Counted from the first letter of the stretch, positions 19,107 to 28,323 are shown. The stretch: 64,000 bases of DNA from Janibacter indicus (GCF_900176385.1 NZ_FWXN01000006.1:124001-188000), one strand, 5' to 3'. Notes: generated by a model not told the origin, from the letters alone. Program-made: numbers and translations.

Positions 19107-19282
19107 CCCTCTCGACGCCACGGACGACGCATCTTGGACGCCCGTGGCGGCGCCTCTCGCCGCCGGCCGGGGCGCCGCACGACTCCCGGTACGCGCACCG
19201 GCCCCCCACGGGCTCTCAGGACCGCTCTCGGGGTTCACGCTCCGGCCACCCGGCGAGCCGCCTCGGCCCATACGATCGAGGC

Positions 19283-19993
19283 ATGAGCCCACTCCACGGA
19301 CCCCGTGCCCTCGCCGCCCTCGCGACCGCTGCCGTCCTGGCCCTCTCGGCCTGCGGTGGTGACTCGGAGCAGACCGACACCTCCAGCAGCTCCGCCTCGA
19401 GCGAGTCCACCTCCCCCGAGGACAGCGCGACCTCCGAGTCCACCGAGGCCTCCGAGGACCAGTCCTCGGACGACGAGGCCGAAGGGAGCGACGACGGCAC
19501 CGCCACGGCGAAGAAGTCCGGCGTGAGCTTCGACGTGCCCGACGGCTGGACGGCCGTCGACCCGGCCGAGGTCGCGAGCAGCGGCGAGGCCCCGGACGCC
19601 CTCAAGGAGATGGCCGAGGCCCAGGGCACCACCACCGACCAGCTCCTCGAGGCCATGAAGAACATGGACCTGATGCTCGTCGGCGAGACCACCAACGACT
19701 TCGCCGACAACGTCAACGTCCTGGCCTCGCCGGCGATGCCGACCGAGGCGGACCTGAAGTCCCAGCTCGAGCAGATCAGCGCCAAGGTCGAGGGCACCGA
19801 GACGGTCGAGACCGACCTCGGCGAGGCGCTCGACACGACCTACTCCCTGTCGGCGGGCGGCACCACGGTCCAGGGTCGGATGCTCGCCGTCCCCACGGAC
19901 TCCGGCGCGGCGATGATCACCGTCTCCGCCTCCGACGCCGGCACCGCCGACGAGGTGGCCACCGAGATCCTCGAGAGCGTCGACAAGGCCTGA
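19283..19993 (+). CDS. Secreted lipoprotein of unknown function
   Basis: A 236-residue precursor with a lipoprotein signal peptide and lipobox LSAC (C24), then a Ser/Thr/Glu/Asp-rich linker (about 27-75). A compact domain follows, beginning SGVSFDVPDGWTAVDPAE, with a pattern resembling LpqN/PsbP-like solute or membrane-associated folds. A TACGAT box at 19271-19276 lies 6 bp before the ATG and no separate Shine-Dalgarno site is present, so the mRNA is probably leaderless. It is divergent from gyrB and convergent with the serine-hydrolase gene. Confidence 0.75.
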   Translation: MSPLHGPRALAALATAAVLALSACGGDSEQTDTSSSSASSESTSPEDSATSESTEASEDQSSDDEAEGSDDGTATAKKSGVSFDVPDGWTAVDPAEVASSGEAPDALKEMAEAQGTTTDQLLEAMKNMDLMLVGETTNDFADNVNVLASPAMPTEADLKSQLEQISAKVEGTETVETDLGEALDTTYSLSAGGTTVQGRMLAVPTDSGAAMITVSASDAGTADEVATEILESVDKA

Positions 19994-20022
19994 CGCACGA
20001 CCTGACGCACGACCCCGTCGAG

Positions 20023-20051
20023 GCCGGCCGCGGCGATCAGCAGCGGCCGGC
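20023..20051. terminator. Inverted repeat at the convergent ends of the lipoprotein and serine-hydrolase genes
   Basis: GCCGGCCGC (20023-20031) and GCGGCCGGC (20043-20051) form a perfect 9-bp stem that overlaps the last codons of the - strand gene. A direct repeat CTGACGCACGAC CTGACGCACGAC precedes it. Possible bidirectional terminator; no T tract. Confidence 0.4.
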
Positions 20052-20906
20052 TTCGAGCGTGCCGCGGTGCAGCCGCACCGACCGGGCCAGCTCGTCGGCG
20101 ATCGCGGTGCCCTCCTCATGGGTGCCGGTGCGCACCTGCAGGGTGACGGCCAGGTCCCCCTTCGTCCCGGGCACGATGCCCAGCTGCCGCACGACATAGC
20201 CCTCGGGGGTCGAGCCCCAGCCCCCCTTGAAGCGGGCGCCGGGGATCGTGCCCAGCCCCCAGCGCTGGCCGTCGACGACGCGGCCCATGGCCTCGGTGAC
20301 GCTCGACGACCCGGCCAGGCAGGGCAGGGCGGCGGTGAAGCGGGTCTGGTCGGTCAACCGCCACCGGGACTGACCGAAGGCCGAGTAGCCGGGCACCGTG
20401 ACCTCGGCCGGCACCTCGGTGCGGGTGTCGTGACCGCGACGCAGCTGGGTCTCGACGGCCCCGGCAGCCGCCTCACCCGCGCCCAGGCGCTGCCAGAGCG
20501 AGTCCGCGGCCGCGTTGTCGGAGGCGGTGAGGGCCCTCTCGACGTCACCCGACCAGTCGCCGCCGTCGGCCGAGCGGATGACCGCGAGCGCGAGCGGGAC
20601 CTTGATCGTCGACCACGCGACGAGGGTCGTCGGGTGGCCGTGGACCTCGACGGGGCCCCGGGCCCCGACGGGGGCGTGCGCCAGCGCGATGTCGGCCTCG
20701 GGGTGCGCCCGGGCCACCTTGGCGACCGAGCGCGCCAGCTCCCGGTCGGCCCCGGCCGCGGCGGGTCGCGGCGTGGCCGCTGGGCGGCTCGACGTCGCGG
20801 TCGTCGATGTGGTGGTGCCGGTGGCCGGCGCCGGGTCGTCGCTGCAGGCGGGCAGCGTGAGCAGCGCGGCACCCAGGGCTGCGGCCGCCAGGCGGCGGGT
20901 GGTCAC
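20037..20906 (-). CDS. Beta-lactamase-fold serine hydrolase lipoprotein
   Basis: Exported protein of 289 residues: lipoprotein signal peptide with lipobox LPAC near residues 17-20, Thr/Pro/Ala-rich linker, then a penicillin-recognising domain. The three class A-like motifs are visible as STIK (in LVAWSTIKVPLAL), SDN (in TASDNAAADSLW) and KGG (in RFKGGWGS). The sequence is divergent from classical beta-lactamases, and the GxExxLN omega loop was not found, so peptidase or esterase activity is as likely. The GTG at 20906 is chosen since the signal peptide starts there. It follows the upstream gene's stop with a one-base gap, forming an operon. Confidence 0.75.
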   Translation of the reverse strand: MTTRRLAAAALGAALLTLPACSDDPAPATGTTTSTTATSSRPAATPRPAAAGADRELARSVAKVARAHPEADIALAHAPVGARGPVEVHGHPTTLVAWSTIKVPLALAVIRSADGGDWSGDVERALTASDNAAADSLWQRLGAGEAAAGAVETQLRRGHDTRTEVPAEVTVPGYSAFGQSRWRLTDQTRFTAALPCLAGSSSVTEAMGRVVDGQRWGLGTIPGARFKGGWGSTPEGYVVRQLGIVPGTKGDLAVTLQVRTGTHEEGTAIADELARSVRLHRGTLEAGRC

Positions 20907-20907
20907 G

Positions 20908-21771
20908 TCAGTAGAGGACGACGACCGCGTCGTTGCCGCCGGTGCAGCGCGTGACGCCCTCACCGGAGCAGGTCATCGTGTAGGCCTTGTCGGTCACCGG
21001 GCTGGTGACGCGCAAGGTGGCCTTGCCGTTCTCGGGGTCGGCAGCGAGGTAGGCATCGCGCACCGCCGTGGCGAACTCGCAGCTCGTCACGGTGGTCCCG
21101 GCGCCCACCTTGGTGCCCTGCGAGGGTCCGGCGCACTGCTTGACCCCGGCGGGCGCGACACCCGGGCGGGTGGGGGAGGAGCTGGTGCTCTTCGACGACG
21201 TCGAGCTCGAGCTCGACGTCTCCTCGCTCGTCGACGAGCTGCTCGACGTCTCGCTCTGCGGGGAGCTGGTCTTGGTCACCGTCGTCTGCGCGGTCGGCTC
21301 GTCGTCGCCACCGCCCATCGCCATGACGGTGCCACCGACGCACAGCCCGCCGAGGAGCACGCCACCGACGAGCAGGGCCACGAGACCCAGCGGGGAGCCG
21401 GACCGGCCGGACCCACCACGGCGAGACGGCTGCTCGTGGTACGGGCTCGGCTCACCGACCGGCTGGGACTGCTGCCAGGTGCTCGCAGCGGCCACGGGCG
21501 CCGCCGGGGTGGTCACGGGCTCGGGGTCCCACCAGTCGTCCGGCAGCGCTCCCTGGGGGGTCGGCTCGGGCTGGATGGGGGGCACGGGCGCAGCAGCCTG
21601 CGTGGGCTGCTGCGTCCGTCGGCGCAGCTCGACGTCCTGGGTCGGCTCGTCCTCGGCGAAGGGGGCAGCGTCCGACGCGTGGGACACGGGGCCCATCCGT
21701 CCGGACGGCGTCGGGTCGCCGAAGAAGTCGTCGAAGGCGTCGCCGCCTCGCGGGTTCTCCGGTCCGCTCAT
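20908..21771 (-). CDS. Serine-rich single-pass membrane protein, unknown function
   Basis: Not recognised. The 287-residue product has a Pro/Asp-rich cytosolic half (1-125), one membrane helix (about 130-152, GLVALLVGGVLLGGLCVGGTV), a Ser/Thr linker of about 45 residues and a small extracellular domain with four cysteines (KQCAGPS, TSCEFA, MTCSGEG, TRCTGGND) that could form two disulfides. The ATG at 21771 is supported by GAGGAG; a further ATG seven codons upstream has no site. It is co-transcribed with the serine hydrolase one base downstream, suggesting a joint envelope role. Confidence 0.7.
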   Translation of the reverse strand: MSGPENPRGGDAFDDFFGDPTPSGRMGPVSHASDAAPFAEDEPTQDVELRRRTQQPTQAAAPVPPIQPEPTPQGALPDDWWDPEPVTTPAAPVAAASTWQQSQPVGEPSPYHEQPSRRGGSGRSGSPLGLVALLVGGVLLGGLCVGGTVMAMGGGDDEPTAQTTVTKTSSPQSETSSSSSTSEETSSSSSTSSKSTSSSPTRPGVAPAGVKQCAGPSQGTKVGAGTTVTSCEFATAVRDAYLAADPENGKATLRVTSPVTDKAYTMTCSGEGVTRCTGGNDAVVVLY

Positions 21772-21889
21772 GGTTGCTCTCCTCGAAGGCATAGGTCCGC
21801 CCTCTGGATCAAGAGCGACATCTCACGATGCCATAACAACCCGGGGGGTCCGCCAATCGACGAGGTGACGTGGACCCCCCTTCGGACTG

Positions 21890-23347
21890 TCAGGAGGCAC
21901 CCTCGACGGTGCGGTCGATCTGCATGACGACGGCCTTGGGCTCGGTGAAGAACTCGCGGCTGAAGTTGCCGCCCTCCCGGCCCACACCCGAGTCACCGAC
22001 CCCACCGAAGGGGGTGCGCAGGTCGCGGATGAAGAAGCAGTTGACCCACACCGTGCCGGCCCGCAGGTGTGAGGAGACGCGGTGCGCCCGCGAGAGGTTC
22101 TCGGTGAAGAGCATCGCGTTGAGCCCGTAGCGGGTGTCATTGGCCAGGTGGATCGTCTCGGCCTCGGTCTCGAAGCGGTTGACGACGCACACCGGGCCGA
22201 AGATCTCCTCGCAGTACTGGCGGGAGTCCAGAGGCAGGTCGGTGAGGATCGTCGGCCTGACCAGCCAGCGGCCCCCCTCGTCCACGCCGCCGGTGAGGAC
22301 CGTGCCGCCCTGCTCCTCGACGTCCTCGAGATAGCCCGACACCTTGTCGAAGTGCTTCTTGCTCGCGAGCGAGGAGAACGCCACCTCCGGGTCGAAGGGG
22401 TCACCGATCGTCAGGGCCTCGGCCGCGGCGACGAAACGCTCCATGAACTCGTCGTAGATGCCCGACTGGACATACAGGCGCGAGCCGGCGAGGCAGATCT
22501 GGCCGGAGTTGCGGAAGATCGCCTCGACCGCCCAGTACACGGCGTTGTCGATGTCCGCGTCGTCGAAGACGATGTTGGCGCCCTTGCCGCCGAGCTCGAG
22601 CGAGACCGGGGCGAGGTGGGTCGAGGCCGAGGCCATGACCGCCTTGCCCGTGACGGACGACCCGGTGAAGGTCACCCGGTCGACCCGGTCGTCGGCGGTC
22701 AGGGTCGAGCCCGCGGGGGCGCCGTGGCCATTGAGCACGTTGAGCACGCCCGGCGGGAAGCCCGCTTCGACGGCCAGGCGCCCGAGCAGGGTCACCGAGG
22801 CCGGCGTGTCCTCGCTCGGCTTGATGATGCACGTGTTGCCCCAGGCGATCGCCGGGGCGATCTTCCACGTCGCCATCATCAGCGGGAAGTTCCACGGCGA
22901 GATCGCCGCGACGACCCCGGCGGGGCCGAACTCGCTGTAGGTGTGGTGCCCCGACGGCATCGGGTAGACCTCGCCCGTGTGGTCGCGCTGGTGGTCGGCG
23001 AAGAAACGGAAGTTGGCCACGGACCGGCCGACGTCGTGCTTGGCCTGGGCAAAGGGCTTGGCCATGTTCGTCGAGTCGAGCGTCGCCAGCTCGTCGGCCC
23101 GCTCCTCCATGAGGTCGGCGAGCTTGTGGATCGCGGCGGCCCGCTCGGGATGGGTCATCCGCGGCCACGGACCCTCGTCGAAGGCCTTGCGGGCGCTGGC
23201 GATGGCACGCTCGGCGTCCTCGGCGCCGCCTTCGGCGGCCTGAGCGAAGACCTCCTGCGTCCACGGGTTCCACACGTCGAAGCGCTCGCCCGAGATGGAC
23301 TCGACCTCTTCGTTGTCGATGATGTGGCCGAAGAACTGGGTGCTCAC
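21890..23347 (-). CDS. dmpC: 2-hydroxymuconate-semialdehyde dehydrogenase
   Basis: NAD-dependent oxidation of 2-hydroxymuconate semialdehyde to 2-hydroxymuconate, the entry to the oxalocrotonate branch of catechol meta-cleavage. The 485-residue aldehyde dehydrogenase has the catalytic cysteine C285 in SGQICLAGS, the general base E251 in LELGGK and the cofactor motif FTGSSVTG. The C-terminal stretch NCFFIRDLRTPFGGVGDSG is typical of the DmpC/XylG subfamily rather than generic ALDHs. It is last in the dmpEFGHIC transcription unit and overlaps the dmpI stop by 4 bp. Confidence 0.93.
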   Translation of the reverse strand: MSTQFFGHIIDNEEVESISGERFDVWNPWTQEVFAQAAEGGAEDAERAIASARKAFDEGPWPRMTHPERAAAIHKLADLMEERADELATLDSTNMAKPFAQAKHDVGRSVANFRFFADHQRDHTGEVYPMPSGHHTYSEFGPAGVVAAISPWNFPLMMATWKIAPAIAWGNTCIIKPSEDTPASVTLLGRLAVEAGFPPGVLNVLNGHGAPAGSTLTADDRVDRVTFTGSSVTGKAVMASASTHLAPVSLELGGKGANIVFDDADIDNAVYWAVEAIFRNSGQICLAGSRLYVQSGIYDEFMERFVAAAEALTIGDPFDPEVAFSSLASKKHFDKVSGYLEDVEEQGGTVLTGGVDEGGRWLVRPTILTDLPLDSRQYCEEIFGPVCVVNRFETEAETIHLANDTRYGLNAMLFTENLSRAHRVSSHLRAGTVWVNCFFIRDLRTPFGGVGDSGVGREGGNFSREFFTEPKAVVMQIDRTVEGAS

Positions 23348-23598
23348 GGTGTCTCCTGCGGTGGGGTGGTGGGAGCCGCCGCGGGGTCACCCGTTGCGGC
23401 CGTCTGGGCTGCCTTGCGCTCGGCGATCGTCACGTCGCCTGCGGCGAAGTGCTCGGTGGGGATCTCGGTGACGAGCACGCGCACGTTCTCCTTCGGCGCG
23501 ACGCCGGTGTCGGCGAGCGCCTGGGTCACCGCGGAGATCATCGAGCGGATCGTCTCGGGGCTGCGCCCCTGGGTCAGGGTCACCTGCACGACGGGCAC
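23344..23598 (-). CDS. dmpI: 4-oxalocrotonate tautomerase family enzyme with C-terminal extension
   Basis: Converts 2-hydroxymuconate to 2-oxohex-3-enedioate using its N-terminal proline as base. The processed protein would begin PVVQVTLTQGRS, with the catalytic Pro directly after Met. The usual enzyme is about 62 residues. This one is 84 and carries an Ala/Pro/Thr-rich tail (about 62-84) not needed in the family. Its place between dmpH and dmpC, with overlaps on both sides, supports the assignment. Confidence 0.88.
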   Translation of the reverse strand: MPVVQVTLTQGRSPETIRSMISAVTQALADTGVAPKENVRVLVTEIPTEHFAAGDVTIAERKAAQTAATGDPAAAPTTPPQETP

Positions 23599-23599
23599 G

Positions 23600-24385
23600 T
23601 CACTCGCCCCCGTGGATCCGGACCGAGCCGAGGTTGGTGAAGTGGCACGAGATCGAGCTGCCCGGGGTCGCGAAGTAGGCGTCGGTCATGCCGCCGGTGA
23701 GGACGATCCAGCCGGGCTCGATGGCGTGGCCCCGCGTGGCGAGGTCGTTGGCCGCGAGGGCGAGCGCCTCGCCGGGATGTCCCTGCACGGCGGCACCGGT
23801 CGCCGAGTCGACGACCTGCCCGTCGACCTCGACGAGGACTGCCTCGAGGGAGAGGTCGAGCTCGCTCGGCGGGAGGGCCACCGGCCCGGTGACGAAGGCG
23901 CCGGAACTCGCGTTGTCGGCGATGACGTCACCGGCGGCGAACTTGAAGTCGCGGTAGCGGCTGTCGATGACCTCGGCCCCGCCGAGGACGTGGTCGACGG
24001 CCGCCATCGCCTGGGCAGCGGTGACGCCGGGGCCCTCGAGCCGCTCACCCATGACGAAGACGAGCTCCGGCTCGATCCGCGGGTGGATGAGTTGGTCCTG
24101 GGGGACCGGGTCACCGGCCGGCAGCACCATGGCGTCGGTGAGCCAGGCGACGAAGGGGGTGTCGACCCCCATGCGCTGCTGCTTGGCCCGTGAGGTGAGG
24201 CCGAGCTTGATGCCGACGACCTTCTCGCCGCGGTCGAGGCGGCGCTGAAGGGTGAGGTCCTGGATCTCGTAGCCGGTGGCCACGTCGAGCTCGGGCCACT
24301 CGTCGGTGAACTTCGTGCGGTCGCGGCGCTCGTCCTCGCAGGCGAGGAGCTCGGTGGCGACCGACTCGACGTCCCAGGCGGCCAT
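23600..24385 (-). CDS. dmpH: 2-oxo-3-hexenedioate (4-oxalocrotonate) decarboxylase
   Basis: Decarboxylates 2-oxohex-3-enedioate to 2-hydroxypenta-2,4-dienoate, normally in complex with the hydratase DmpE. The 261-residue protein is of the hydratase/decarboxylase (FAH-like) superfamily, with metal-site segment HPRIEPELVFVM and VIDSRYRDFKFAAGDVIADNAS. DmpH and DmpE are paralogs. This one is called the decarboxylase because of the RYRDFKF form and the E-F-G-H-I order, which matches the Pseudomonas dmp operon. Its ATG overlaps the dmpG stop (TGATG). Confidence 0.87.
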   Translation of the reverse strand: MAAWDVESVATELLACEDERRDRTKFTDEWPELDVATGYEIQDLTLQRRLDRGEKVVGIKLGLTSRAKQQRMGVDTPFVAWLTDAMVLPAGDPVPQDQLIHPRIEPELVFVMGERLEGPGVTAAQAMAAVDHVLGGAEVIDSRYRDFKFAAGDVIADNASSGAFVTGPVALPPSELDLSLEAVLVEVDGQVVDSATGAAVQGHPGEALALAANDLATRGHAIEPGWIVLTGGMTDAYFATPGSSISCHFTNLGSVRIHGGE

Positions 24386-25461
24386 CAGGCACCCACCGTC
24401 GCGCCGGCGCGCTGCTGCTGCTCCCGCAGCTCGAGGGCCACGTCGATGATCATGTCCTCCTGGCCGCCGACGTAGCCGTACTCACCGACCTTCATGAGGA
24501 TCTCGTGTGCCGGGACACCGTAGCGCTCGGCGGCCCGCTCGGCGTGGAGCAGGAAGGAGCTGTAGACGCCCGCGTAGCCCTGGGTGATCGAGGAGCGGTC
24601 CATGATCGGCATCCGGCGGATGAAGGGCTTGACGACGTCCTCGGCCGCCCCGAGGACACCACCGACGTCGATGCCCGTAGTGATGCCCAGACGCTCGAAG
24701 GAGGTCGCGAGGACCTCGGTCGGCGAGTTGCCCGCACCGGCACCGAGGGCGCACAGCGAGCCGTCGATCTGGCGGGCGCCGGCCCGGTGGGCGAGCACCG
24801 AGTTGGCGACGCCGAAGGACATGTTCTGGTGGCCGTGGTAGCCGACCTGGGCGTCCTGGCCGATCTCGGCGATGATCGCCGAGACGCGGTCCGAGACGTC
24901 CTCGAGGATGAGCGCGCCGGCGCTGTCGACGACGTAGACGCACTGGCAGCCCGCGTCGACCATGATCCGGGCCTGCTTGGCCAGCTCCTCCGGGCCGATC
25001 ATGTGGCTGAGCATGAGGAAGCCGACGGTCTCCATGCCGAGCTCGCGCGCGGCGCCGAAGTGCTGGATCGAGACATCGGCCTCGGTGCAGTGGGTCGCGA
25101 TCCGGGCGATCTGGGCGCCCATCTGGTGTGCCTCGTGGAGCTTGTCCACGGTGCCCAGGCCCGGGAGCATGAGCACGGCGATCTTCGCCCGGTGGGCCTC
25201 GGCGACGGCCGCTTTGATGAGTGACATCTCGTCGACGGCGGAGAAGCCGTAGTTGAAGGAGGAGCCGCCGAGGCCGTCGCCGTGGGTCACCTCGATGACC
25301 TGGACGCCGGCGTCGTCGAGAGCGCGGACCGTGGTGCGCACCTGCTCCTCGGTGAACTGGTGCGACATCGCGTGCGAGCCGTCACGCAGCGTCGTGTCGG
25401 TGATTCGCACGTCGACGTCACCGGAGAACTGGGGGATGGGGTGGGTCATCTCGGTGCTCAT
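24385..25461 (-). CDS. dmpG: 4-hydroxy-2-oxovalerate aldolase
   Basis: Class II (metal) aldolase that splits 4-hydroxy-2-oxovalerate into pyruvate and acetaldehyde and channels the aldehyde to DmpF. The 358-residue protein shows the HMGL-like barrel start [12 protein letters not shown] with metal ligand D22 and catalytic R26, and the metal histidines H209/H211 in GYHGHQN. The C-terminal communication domain ([20 protein letters not shown]) is present. ATGA overlap with dmpF fits the obligate enzyme complex. Confidence 0.95.
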   Translation of the reverse strand: MSTEMTHPIPQFSGDVDVRITDTTLRDGSHAMSHQFTEEQVRTTVRALDDAGVQVIEVTHGDGLGGSSFNYGFSAVDEMSLIKAAVAEAHRAKIAVLMLPGLGTVDKLHEAHQMGAQIARIATHCTEADVSIQHFGAARELGMETVGFLMLSHMIGPEELAKQARIMVDAGCQCVYVVDSAGALILEDVSDRVSAIIAEIGQDAQVGYHGHQNMSFGVANSVLAHRAGARQIDGSLCALGAGAGNSPTEVLATSFERLGITTGIDVGGVLGAAEDVVKPFIRRMPIMDRSSITQGYAGVYSSFLLHAERAAERYGVPAHEILMKVGEYGYVGGQEDMIIDVALELREQQQRAGATVGA

Positions 25462-26438
25462 GCCGTCGCCTCCTGGACGCTCGTGCTGTCGGTGTCCGCG
25501 GGGACCCAGCCGGAGTCGACCCCCAGGCGGTGGGCCACCATCATGTCGCCCACGCGGGCAGCGGCGGACGTGATGATGTCGAGGTTGCCGGCGTACTCCG
25601 GCAGGTAGTCGCCGCGACCCTTGACCTCGATCGGAACGGTGACCCGGGCCATGCCCTGCCACAGGTCCCGGGCGTGGTCGAACTGCGGGTCGGCGCGCAG
25701 GTGGTAACCGGGGACGTACTCCTGCACGCGGGCGACCATGGCCGCGATGGACTCCTGCACCTTGTCGTGGAGCGCTCCCGCCTCGGCGGCCTCCTGCGGG
25801 ATGGCGCAGAAGACGGTGTTGCGCATCATCAGCGGCGGCTCGACGGGGTTGAGGATGATGATCGCCTTGCCCGACCTCGCCCCGCCGACGACCTCGAGCG
25901 CCTCGCTCGTCGTCTCGGTGAACTCGTCGATGTTGGCCCGGGTGCCGGGGCCGGCGGACTTGCTCGAGATCGAGGCGACGATCTCGGCGTAGGGCACGTC
26001 GACGACCGAGGAGACGGCCGCGACGATCGGGGTCGTCGCCTGGCCACCGCAGGTGATCATGTTGACGTTGGTCGCGTCGAGGTTGAAGTCGAGGTTGACC
26101 GGCGGGCAGAGGTACGGGCCGACGGCAGCAGGGGTGAGGTCGACGGCGAGGATGCCGGCCTCGGCGTACTTCGGCGCATTGGCCTCGTGGGCCTTGGCCG
26201 AGGTGCACTCGAAGACGACGTCGGGCAGCTCGTCCTGGGCGAGCAGCCAGTCGACGCCCTCGTGGCTGGCCTCGAGGCCGAGCGTCTTCGCCCGGCGCAG
26301 ACCGTCGCTGCTCGGGTCGACGCCCACCATGTAGCGCGGCTCGAGGACCTCGGAGCGGCGCATGAGCTTGAACATCAGGTCGGTCCCGATGTTGCCGGGG
26401 CCGACGATGGCGGCGGTTCCCTTGGTGCGGGTGGTCAT
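25458..26438 (-). CDS. dmpF: Acetaldehyde dehydrogenase (acylating)
   Basis: Converts the acetaldehyde released by DmpG to acetyl-CoA with NAD and CoA. The 326-residue protein has the N-terminal Rossmann motif [10 protein letters not shown] (13-22) and the catalytic cysteine C130 in [10 protein letters not shown]. The C-terminal dimerisation segment is also intact. It lies 11 bp downstream of dmpE with AGGTGAACC before the ATG. Confidence 0.95.
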   Translation of the reverse strand: MTTRTKGTAAIVGPGNIGTDLMFKLMRRSEVLEPRYMVGVDPSSDGLRRAKTLGLEASHEGVDWLLAQDELPDVVFECTSAKAHEANAPKYAEAGILAVDLTPAAVGPYLCPPVNLDFNLDATNVNMITCGGQATTPIVAAVSSVVDVPYAEIVASISSKSAGPGTRANIDEFTETTSEALEVVGGARSGKAIIILNPVEPPLMMRNTVFCAIPQEAAEAGALHDKVQESIAAMVARVQEYVPGYHLRADPQFDHARDLWQGMARVTVPIEVKGRGDYLPEYAGNLDIITSAAARVGDMMVAHRLGVDSGWVPADTDSTSVQEATA

Positions 26439-26449
26439 GGGTTCACCTT

Positions 26450-27241
26450 TCACTTCGACGCGAAGCACGCCGTGACGCTGCCGAGACCACCGAAGGTCGC
26501 GGTGAAGACGTCGCCGGGTGCCACGGGGACCATCGAGGTGACGGACCCGGGGAGGATGACGTGGCCGGCCTCGAGCGTCGTGCCGAGCGCACCGACGGTG
26601 TTGGCCAGCCAGACGAGGCTGTTGATGGGGGAGCCGAGCACCGCTCCGCCGGCACCGGTGCCGACGACCTGGCTGTTGCGGGTGAAGACGCACCCGGTGA
26701 GGCGCAGGTCGACGTCGGTGAGGCGGGTCGGCGTGCTGCCGAGGACGAAGCCACCGGAGCTGGCGTTGTCGGCGATGGTGTCGGCGAGTTTGATCTTCCA
26801 GTCCGCGACCCGGCTGTCGACGACCTCGAGGGCCGGCAGCACGTAGTCGACGGCGTCGATCGCCTGGGTGAGGGTGACCCCGGGGCCGGTGAGCGGCTTG
26901 CGCAGGACGAAGGCGATCTCCGGCTCGACGCGCGGCTGGAGGTAGGTGTCGAGGGCGATCGGCTCGTGCTCGAGGTGGGCGAAGTCGTCGGTGAGGTGAC
27001 CGAAGTCGGGCTGGTCGACGCCGAGCTGCTTCTGCATCGCCAGCGAGGTCAGGCCGACCTTGTGGCCGATGATCCGGCGGCCGGCGTCGGTCCAGGAGCG
27101 GACCTGCTCGAGCTGGATGGCGTAGGCGTCCTCGACGGTCAGGCCGTCGAACTGCTCGGTGAGCGGCGCGACCGGCGTGCCGGTGGCATAGGCCTCGAGG
27201 AGGATCTGCGCCGCCCGGGTCCGGGTTGAGGAGTCGGTCAT
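26450..27241 (-). CDS. dmpE: 2-oxopent-4-enoate (2-hydroxypenta-2,4-dienoate) hydratase
   Basis: Adds water to 2-hydroxypenta-2,4-dienoate to give 4-hydroxy-2-oxovalerate, where the hydrolytic and oxalocrotonate branches meet. The 263-residue protein matches DmpE through [22 protein letters not shown] and [20 protein letters not shown]. The ATG at 27241 is chosen because a TAGCGT box (plus-strand 27249-27254) lies 7 bp upstream, giving a leaderless mRNA; a GTG three codons upstream is possible. First gene of the E-F-G-H-I-C operon, with an operator at 27282 and tandem IclR-like sites farther out. Confidence 0.92.
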   Translation of the reverse strand: MTDSSTRTRAAQILLEAYATGTPVAPLTEQFDGLTVEDAYAIQLEQVRSWTDAGRRIIGHKVGLTSLAMQKQLGVDQPDFGHLTDDFAHLEHEPIALDTYLQPRVEPEIAFVLRKPLTGPGVTLTQAIDAVDYVLPALEVVDSRVADWKIKLADTIADNASSGGFVLGSTPTRLTDVDLRLTGCVFTRNSQVVGTGAGGAVLGSPINSLVWLANTVGALGTTLEAGHVILPGSVTSMVPVAPGDVFTATFGGLGSVTACFASK

Positions 27242-27281
27242 GGTCGTCACGCTAGGTCCGTCCTTCGTGGGTCGGTGGGGC

Positions 27282-27300
27282 CGTTCCCGGCACGGGAACG
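27282..27300 (-). promoter_or_regulatory. Perfect operator CGTTCC-N7-GGAACG upstream of dmpE
   Basis: Six-base arms are perfect. The site is 27 bp upstream of the TAGCGT -10 candidate of dmpE and would be centred near -49, a position usual for an activator. Confidence 0.7.
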
Positions 27301-27311
27301 TCAGGTGGGGG

Positions 27312-27340
27312 TGGACGAAGGGGGCTCCCCCCTTCGTCCA
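27312..27340 (-). terminator. Perfect 13-bp hairpin between iclR and dmpE
   Basis: TGGACGAAGGGGG and CCCCCTTCGTCCA flank a 3-base loop. The hairpin could terminate the upstream iclR message before the dmpE promoter. Its arms are the recurrent CGAAGGGGG motif. Confidence 0.5.
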
Positions 27341-27368
27341 TCCAGTGGTGCCACGGCCCCCTGAGGCT

Positions 27369-27419
27369 GCATTGCCGTAGGGCAATGCGGCCTCCTCGCG
27401 CATTGCCATAGGGCAATGC
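27369..27419 (-). promoter_or_regulatory. Two tandem inverted repeats GCATTGCC-N4-GGCAATGC
   Basis: Perfect 8-bp arms at 27369-27388 and again at 27400-27419, centres 31 bp (three helical turns) apart, and both followed by GCGGCCTC. They lie between the iclR stop and the dmpE start, where an IclR-type regulator would be expected to bind. Confidence 0.65.
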
Positions 27420-27445
27420 GGCCTCGCGGAGCGTGGGACGGGTGG

Positions 27446-28252
27446 TCAGGACTGGTACTGCCGGGCGATGCGGTTGGCGGCGGCGGTGAGCAGCGGGACG
27501 ACCCGCCGCACGTCCGCCTCGATGAGGGGCGTCGGGCCGAAGACCGACAAGGAGCCGATGGCACGCCCCTGGGAGCGGATCGGGACGGCGACCGAGCTGG
27601 CCCCGGCGATGGAGCCGGAGTGCAGCACCGCATAGCCGCGCTGGCGGACCACGCCGAGTGCCTCCTCCCACTCCTCGACCCGACGCACGGTGCCGCGCGT
27701 GCGGGGCGGGAAGCCGGCCTCGCGACGGGCGCGGTCGACGTCGGGGTTGAAGGCCGCGATGGCCAGGCCCGAGCTGACGCAGTGGGCTGCCTGCCGCCGC
27801 CCGCTGTGCCCGAGGATGCGCACGCCGTCGACGGACTCGATGCGCTCGATGAAGACGACGTCGCCTCCGTCGGGCACGCCCAGGTTGACGGTGTGCCTGG
27901 TCTGCTCGGCGACGGCCTGCATGACAGGCAAGGCTGCATGGCGCAGACCGTTGCGGGCGTGGGAGAGCATCCCGAGGTCGTAGAGGTGCAGCCCGAGCCG
28001 GTAGAGCCCCTGGCTGTCCTGCTCGATGAAACCGCGGCTCGCGAGGGTGGTGAGCACGCGGTGGGCGGTCGACTTCGCGACGCCGAGGCGGCGCGCGACG
28101 TCGGAGACGCCCAGGGCGGAGTCGACGGCGAAGCACTCGAGCACGTCGAGCGCGGTCCCGACCGAGCGCAGTCCGCCACCCGTGGCCCGCGTGGGCTTCG
28201 GCGTGCACCAGGCGTCGGCCTCGGTTTGGGGGTCGTGCGTCGCAGCGGTCAT
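27446..28252 (-). CDS. IclR family transcriptional regulator (first)
   Basis: Regulator of 268 residues. After a polar leader, the winged-helix domain (about 27-90) reads LRSVGTALDVLECFAVDSALGVSDVARRLGVAKSTAHRVLTTL (shown in part by DVARRLGVAKSTAHRVL). An IclR effector-binding domain (about 100-265) follows. IclR proteins commonly control aromatic catabolism and respond to pathway intermediates. It lies upstream of, and co-directional with, dmpE, 204 bp away, and is divergent from a second iclR gene (62 bp). Start ATG 28252 has AAGGAG upstream. Target sites are probably the GCATTGCC repeats just downstream. Confidence 0.9.
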   Translation of the reverse strand: MTAATHDPQTEADAWCTPKPTRATGGGLRSVGTALDVLECFAVDSALGVSDVARRLGVAKSTAHRVLTTLASRGFIEQDSQGLYRLGLHLYDLGMLSHARNGLRHAALPVMQAVAEQTRHTVNLGVPDGGDVVFIERIESVDGVRILGHSGRRQAAHCVSSGLAIAAFNPDVDRARREAGFPPRTRGTVRRVEEWEEALGVVRQRGYAVLHSGSIAGASSVAVPIRSQGRAIGSLSVFGPTPLIEADVRRVVPLLTAAANRIARQYQS

Positions 28253-28311
28253 CGTCGTCCACTCCTTCGGTTCGATGCTGCACTGTGGGCCCGGGGATCG
28301 GGCATGATCAA

Positions 28312-28323
28312 GGAATGCGTTCC
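28312..28323 (+). promoter_or_regulatory. Palindrome GGAATGCGTTCC over the second iclR start codon
   Basis: A near-perfect dodecamer palindrome containing the ATG (28315-28317). It carries one CGTTCC half-site. It could serve autoregulation, but single small palindromes also arise by chance. Confidence 0.35.

Noticed and set aside
28312..28323. GGAATGCGTTCC as a fifth copy of the catabolic operator
   Set aside because: The half-sites face the wrong way with no 7-bp spacer, so it is not the same architecture.
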